Shown: positions 61,260 to 64,000 of the stretch, in pieces
How positions within the stretch are numbered: position 1 is the first letter of the stretch
Layout of the letters: each line of letters starts with the position of its first letter
Assembly: GCA_021732215.1 (NCBI GenBank)
Contig: JAKFVL010000019.1
Location: forward strand, 98,877-162,876
Source: Hyphomicrobiales bacterium
GTDB lineage: Bacteria > Pseudomonadota > Alphaproteobacteria > Rhizobiales > Xanthobacteraceae
Reading direction: 5' to 3'
DNA: 64,000 nucleotides
Program-made: the position numbers and the translations under genes
The notes under the pieces: generated by a model
What the model was told of the DNA's origin: nothing
Databases searched by the model: none
The model's input: the letters and a program-made list of their open reading frames with translations, nothing else

Positions 61260-62583
61260 CGCGAATCCCGAAGTTTGGGCCGGCGATCAACCTTTGCTCA
61301 GCATCATTGAAACGCTCGCCGGTATCAGCGCGAACAGCGTCACGGCCGGTCGCGGCCTGCCATCTGCGAACGATGACGTCGACATAAAGAGGGTCAAGTT
61401 CCGTGCCGCGGCATATCCGACCAGTCTCGTGGGCCGCCATGAGTGTGGTGCCTGAACCAAGGAAGGTGTCGATCACTACATCGCTACGTTTCGTTACATC
61501 CCGTAGTACATCGGCGACAAGTGCGACGGGCTTGGCGGTTGGGTGCGAACAGAGGAGGGCGTCACGATCCCGGCCGAAAGCATTCATTCCGGGGTAGGTC
61601 CACACATTTGTCCGGTTACGGCCGTGGCGGCCCAGCTGAACGTTATTGAGGGGTTGCTCATTGCCAGCGGCATAGATCGGGATTAGTTCGTGCGCGTTGC
61701 GGTAAATGCCGCCCATGCCCCCGTTGGTTTTGGTCCAGACGGCGATATTGTATAGCGACATGCCGCAGCGGCGCGCGGCGACGTTCATCTCGGTGATGTG
61801 CCGCCAATCAATGCACACGTAGAGGAGTGCCGAAGGCGCGCAGGACTGCTTCAGCACGTTAAGCAGACCACACAAAAATGCAAAGAAGGCGTCCTCGCTG
61901 AGCTCACCGGTGCCTTGCACGAACTCGCGGTGTTGATGCTTACCCCTGCCAGAGATGAAACCTTGGACGGGAATATTCCAGGGCGGGTCCGTGAAAGCCG
62001 CGGCGGCGATGTCGCCGTTCAACAAATGAGCGACGAACGAGGAATCCGTGGCGTCGCCGCAGCCGACGCGGTGAGGTCCCAACTGCCAGATTGTCCCCGT
62101 AGTTGTGACCGCGGTTTCTTCTAAAGGAGGAATATCGGATGCATTTTCCTCGACGTTGGCGCCGGGAATATCGGCACCGAGCCGGAGGTCAACTTCCGGT
62201 GGGGAGAAGCCAGTGAGGTCGACGTCGAAATTTACTCTAAGGAGATCTTGAAGAACCTCGCGAAGATTCGCGTCGTCCCATTTTGCATCTTCGGCCAGCC
62301 GATTGAGCGCAAGCCTGAGAGCCAGGACGTGCTCTTCGGTTTGACCTTCGATCACGACCGTGTCGATATAACTTTCGCCATTTGCCTTCAACGCCCGCCA
62401 GACTAACTCAAGGTCGATGATGCGGTTATCGGACGTGACCGGAACCGGTATCACTTGGCCAAATTGCTTCAAGCCGCGCTGTAGTTTTTCCAACTGTTTC
62501 TGCGGATGCCGGCGGACAGCCGGCTCCATCGCTCTCAGTTGGTCAATTGGCACGCGTTGGATGACGAGTTGATTGCTGATCAT
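61249..62583 (-). CDS. ParB-domain DNA methyltransferase
   Basis: The ATG at 62583 begins eight bases after the preceding stop and gives 444 residues; the frame also extends to 62646 within that gene. The N-terminus is a ParB/sulfiredoxin-like domain (VIQRVPIDQLRAMEPAVRRH, FGQVIPVPVTSDNRIID). The C-terminus is a DNA (N6-adenine or N4-cytosine) methyltransferase: catalytic TDPPWNIPVQGF, SAM region IDTFLGSGTTLMAAHETGR, TAKPVALV. Such phage enzymes protect DNA from host restriction. No partner nuclease is adjacent, so it is probably an orphan modification enzyme. Confidence 0.88.
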   Translation of the reverse strand: MISNQLVIQRVPIDQLRAMEPAVRRHPQKQLEKLQRGLKQFGQVIPVPVTSDNRIIDLELVWRALKANGESYIDTVVIEGQTEEHVLALRLALNRLAEDAKWDDANLREVLQDLLRVNFDVDLTGFSPPEVDLRLGADIPGANVEENASDIPPLEETAVTTTGTIWQLGPHRVGCGDATDSSFVAHLLNGDIAAAAFTDPPWNIPVQGFISGRGKHQHREFVQGTGELSEDAFFAFLCGLLNVLKQSCAPSALLYVCIDWRHITEMNVAARRCGMSLYNIAVWTKTNGGMGGIYRNAHELIPIYAAGNEQPLNNVQLGRHGRNRTNVWTYPGMNAFGRDRDALLCSHPTAKPVALVADVLRDVTKRSDVVIDTFLGSGTTLMAAHETGRICRGTELDPLYVDVIVRRWQAATGRDAVRADTGERFNDAEQRLIAGPNFGIRDGR

Positions 62584-62591
62584 CTTTAGAC

Positions 62592-63017
62592 TCAATTTTG
62601 CAGTTCGAAGATGTCGTGAATCGTTAAGTCTGGCGCTCCTCTGCAAAAGGTCGAGTCGCTTATTAGCCGAGCATCAAACTCGTCGATTCGACGGCGCGCG
62701 CTCGCCGCGTCTGCACAACAGACCTCATAGACTGACGCTTCTCTAATCGCGAAAAACTGCTTTCTGCTGTTGCAAACCGAAGTTCTTGCCGCCGCCGCGA
62801 GGGCCGCTGGAAAAAATCGATTAAGCGCACTTCTTTTACTTGAGAACAGCCGAAAATCCTCGCGCCCGTCCTTGTCGAAAATTATGACGGCGAATTTTTT
62901 GCCCCAGCCAAAACGATCGTCAATTAGCGCGGCAAGTTGCTTGGCGGCTTTGCGTCGCGCGCTCCGACCCGCAGATCGCGACCCCCCGTCCTTTGTATTG
63001 TAAATCATTCTACGCAT
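62592..63017 (-). CDS. Hypothetical phage-region protein
   Basis: Starting at the ATG at 63017, the product is 141 residues; in-frame codons reach 63089 but enter AT-rich promoter DNA. It is rich in Arg, Ala and Ser (RSAGRSARRKAAKQL), contains FGWGKKFAVIIFDKDGREDF and has several Cys. I recognise no family. It lies directly upstream of the methyltransferase on the same strand and is divergent from 63162. The intervening DNA is markedly AT-rich. Confidence 0.5.
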   Translation of the reverse strand: MRRMIYNTKDGGSRSAGRSARRKAAKQLAALIDDRFGWGKKFAVIIFDKDGREDFRLFSSKRSALNRFFPAALAAAARTSVCNSRKQFFAIREASVYEVCCADAASARRRIDEFDARLISDSTFCRGAPDLTIHDIFELQN

Positions 63018-63161
63018 AACCGTCCCGCTACACACATACATAATATAATACCCGATATATATAAGAGTTTTCTTGGATATTACAAGCAAAAAATCGTTGC
63101 TTCTAACTTTCGGAATAGGTAAATAAGAAGTAGGTATGCAAGTATTTTTGGGCTTTTTCAG

Positions 63162-63749
63162 ATGAAAAAAGAGACTTTACGCGCGGCAGCGAAGTTGGCT
63201 TTGGCTCGGCATTTTTCGGAGGTGAGGGTCGGTAAAGCCCAGGGCGTTATTCCTGGTGCGCGCCTCCAATACATCGATTCAGGCGCGAACCAGGAGGCCG
63301 CCGTCCGAACATCGAACGACCGTGAAGTAGGATTGCTCCGGGATAGGCACGGTGAGTGGCGCACCTTATCTAAGGTGCAATTGGTGCTAGTTGCAGTCCC
63401 AGCTAAGACTGATGACGAACTTATCGAAGTCGTGGCTTTCGATCCCTCGCAGCTCAAACGCGAATTCGACGATGTTGTGAAGCGCACAGAGAAGGGCCGC
63501 CGCGGCCTGACCCGTTTCAAAGCACCGATCTTTTTGCCGCTCGATCCGATCAAGGGAAAGAAGGAGCAGGGGCTCCGAGCGTTCTGTAAATGGACGGAGA
63601 CAGTCGCAGAGGCTGATGTGCCTAAGGCTGCCGTAACTGAATCCGATAGTTCATCAGCGGTCGAGGCGATCCGTGCTGGAATCGCAAAGGGTCTTGGTGT
63701 CGATGCTTCCCGGGTCGAACTGACGTTCAGCTTTAAGTTGCTGCCGTGA
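63162..63749 (+). CDS. Hypothetical protein of the phage region
   Basis: The 195-residue product is soluble with no signal peptide. Visible are RLQYIDSGANQEAAVRTSND, REVGLLRDRHGEWRTLSKVQ, LVLVAVPAKTDDELIEVVAF and PIFLPLDPIKGKKEQG. No family is recognised. It is divergent from the 62592 gene across an AT-rich promoter region. The last bases overlap a possible downstream GTG start at 63747. Confidence 0.6.
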   Translation: MKKETLRAAAKLALARHFSEVRVGKAQGVIPGARLQYIDSGANQEAAVRTSNDREVGLLRDRHGEWRTLSKVQLVLVAVPAKTDDELIEVVAFDPSQLKREFDDVVKRTEKGRRGLTRFKAPIFLPLDPIKGKKEQGLRAFCKWTETVAEADVPKAAVTESDSSSAVEAIRAGIAKGLGVDASRVELTFSFKLLP

Positions 63750-64000
63750 CCCCACAAGAGTTCGTCGCAGCTGTCGGAATGCCGTGGTCACGAGCGAATT
63801 CACTGTATTGCACATCCGCCGGCACATTGCCGCTCAGGCGTGTAGACCGAAGACATTCAAGTCACTGCGGGACGCCGCAATTCGCATAATGAGGATTTAT
63901 GGAACGAGGTGGAGCAGCAGAAGATCTCCGCAACTGGCAAGCAATAGGCGAAGCCTTCTGTCGAATTGCAACACAAGCTAGTGAAAGATTCTGCTGAATT
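63747..64000 (+). other. Short or decayed reading frames at the window edge
   Basis: A GTG at 63747 opens a frame (MTPQEFVAAVG...) that stops after about 47 codons. A second frame further on (EDLWNEVEQQKISATGKQ) is also interrupted. This looks like a broken phage gene, or several tiny frames. The window ends before it can be judged. Confidence 0.3.

Noticed and set aside
1..64000. CRISPR array or cas genes
   Set aside because: No evenly spaced direct repeats with unique spacers and no Cas protein signatures were seen.

Overview
The window looks like chromosome of a high-GC alphaproteobacterium of the Hyphomicrobiales, most probably the Bradyrhizobium/Afipia/Rhodopseudomonas group (Nitrobacteraceae). 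The evidence is a ChpT/CtrA phosphorelay, an EipA (DUF1134) envelope protein, CtrA-type TTAACCAT and TTAA-N7-TTAA sites in front of motility genes, rhizobial-type che and fli genes, and interspersed repeats of a kind I associate with Bradyrhizobium genomes. This is inferred from reading the sequence; no database was searched.

Positions 1-37,200 are mainly core chromosome. First come a truncated multi-membrane flippase-like protein, tRNA-Val(CAC), a membrane-anchored coiled-coil protein, EipA, a YHS protein and CysQ. Then comes a motility and cell-cycle block: chpT, cheA (with a C-terminal receiver), cheW, cheY, cheB and cheR. After a cytochrome P460-cupredoxin fusion, aroQ and an MFS transporter there is a signalling block: an OmpR-type regulator with its kinase, and a hybrid kinase convergent with a LuxR-type regulator. 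Flagellin, ctrA, fliI, fliJ and flhA follow, interleaved with an ECF sigma/anti-sigma pair, a solitary TIR protein and a Sel1-repeat protein. Two tandem pairs of palindromic elements sharing the core ACATTCGC...GCGAATGT lie at 2.7-2.9 kb and 26.5-26.65 kb.

Positions 37,200-58,800 form an accessory island starting just after a tRNA with anticodon CAT. It opens with a three-gene cassette (DUF3489, DUF2924, large serine recombinase) followed by a remnant of a tRNA-Gln 3' end. The defence genes come next: a three-gene set matching the Shango anti-phage system (TerB-domain protein, ATPase, Lhr-like helicase), a TM0106-type RecB-nuclease/SF1-helicase fusion, a HipBA toxin-antitoxin pair, an operon of XRE regulator, ImmA/IrrE protease and exonuclease I, a DUF2188 protein, and a complete type III CBASS operon (TRIP13/Cap6, two HORMA-family proteins, CD-NTase, NucC).

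Positions 59,300-64,000 hold phage-derived genes: terminase large subunit, DUF5681 protein, ParB-methyltransferase fusion and hypothetical proteins, then decayed sequence at the window edge.

The least explained system-like item is the XRE-ImmA/IrrE-exonuclease I operon. It has the layout of a protease-triggered derepression switch that controls a nuclease, and it sits between established or probable defence systems. The hairpin family with variable but self-complementary outer arms, one copy of which supplies the fliI stop codon, is the most unusual non-coding signal.
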